Part shown: piece after piece, positions 21,140 to 21,249 of the stretch
How positions within the stretch are numbered: the stretch's first letter is position 1
Layout of the letters: every line of letters starts with the position of its first letter
Virus record (IMG/VR): IMGVR_UViG_3300033144_000504
Coordinates: 1-21,249 of that record
Strand: one strand, 5' to 3'
Source: a virus
DNA: 21,249 nucleotides
The notes under the pieces: generated by a model
Seen by the model: the letters and a program-made list of their open reading frames with translations, nothing else
Databases searched by the model: none
What the model was told of the DNA's origin: nothing
Made by a program: the position numbers and the translations under genes

Positions 21140-21249
21140 ATGAGCATTATACAAATCTCTAAAATTCAACAAAGGGCTGGTAACCTAGTTGATTTACCAC
21201 AATTAGACGAAGCAGAAATCGGTTTTGCCAGTGATGCAAAAAGAGTCTT
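21140..21249 (+). CDS. Tail-type structural protein, N-terminal 36 residues only
   Basis: The gene runs off the window. The visible part, with IQISKIQQRAG near the start and DLPQLDEAEIGFASDAKRVF at about residues 18-37, matches the pattern GDLPxLxxGExGxAxDTxxLF seen at the N-terminus of tail or fibre-type proteins in T4-like marine phages. I recall these proteins as particle-anchored at this end, with a variable C-terminus. AAAGGAAA at 21121-21127 is the ribosome site and a late promoter precedes it. Since most of the protein is missing, host-recognition function is inferred only. Confidence 0.78.
   Translation, partial: MSIIQISKIQQRAGNLVDLPQLDEAEIGFASDAKRV

Noticed and set aside
1-21249. 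tRNA genes, integrase, IS elements or attachment sites
   Set aside because: No cloverleaf with a T-loop GTTCRA-type signature, no recombinase or transposase motifs and no long direct repeats were seen.

Overview
This 21.2 kb window reads as part of the genome of a T4-like (Tevenvirinae-related) marine myovirus, close in style to cyanophages and other marine T4-like phages. The grounds are a UvsW-type helicase, a gp61-type primase directly joined to a gp41-type replicative helicase, a DexA-type exonuclease, phage structural proteins, late promoters of the (N)ATAAATA kind, AT-rich DNA, and about 25 tightly packed genes with ATGA, TAATG and TTGA overlaps. All genes but one are on the + strand. 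No tRNA, IS element, integrase or CRISPR array was seen. The host cannot be named. The TonB-box-like IEEVLVTG of the receptor gene is typical of gammaproteobacterial receptors, which weakly favours a marine gammaproteobacterium.

Layout. 1-594: 3' end of an AAA-type ATPase gene and a strong terminator. 642-9759: an early/middle block with a conserved unknown protein, a TonB-dependent outer-membrane receptor homologue, UvsW, an unknown, a gp62-like/zinc-finger protein, an unknown, a PhyH-type Fe(II)/2-oxoglutarate dioxygenase, a DnaQ-fold exonuclease, a miniature DnaE-like polypeptide, a small unknown and peptide deformylase. 9734-10180: the only minus-strand gene. 10219-11019: a virion/baseplate-like protein behind a late promoter. 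11070-13443: primase and helicase. 13466-19133: a late block of virion or assembly candidates, including a protein with a KxDG nucleotidyltransferase signature and a small, probably abundant structural protein flanked by a late promoter and a terminator. 19200-21075: an A-type Fe-S carrier, an SGNH-like hydrolase and a PD-(D/E)XK nuclease. 21140-end: start of a further structural (tail-type) gene.

How the genes may work together. UvsW, primase, helicase, the possible clamp-loader subunit and the two nucleases belong to replication and recombination. The late block belongs to the particle. A third set stands out: the receptor, the A-type Fe-S carrier, the dioxygenase and deformylase all handle or need iron, which suggests that the phage adjusts host iron supply and use (inference). 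The receptor is the most unusual gene and lies in a tight junction between phage genes, so a chimeric assembly is unlikely.

A second unusual signal is regulatory. At several genes a TATAATA or (C/T)TAAATA element lies five or six bases before the ATG, so the predicted transcription start is on or within a base of the start codon. Shine-Dalgarno sequences there are absent or badly spaced. This predicts leaderless mRNAs in both the early and late gene classes.
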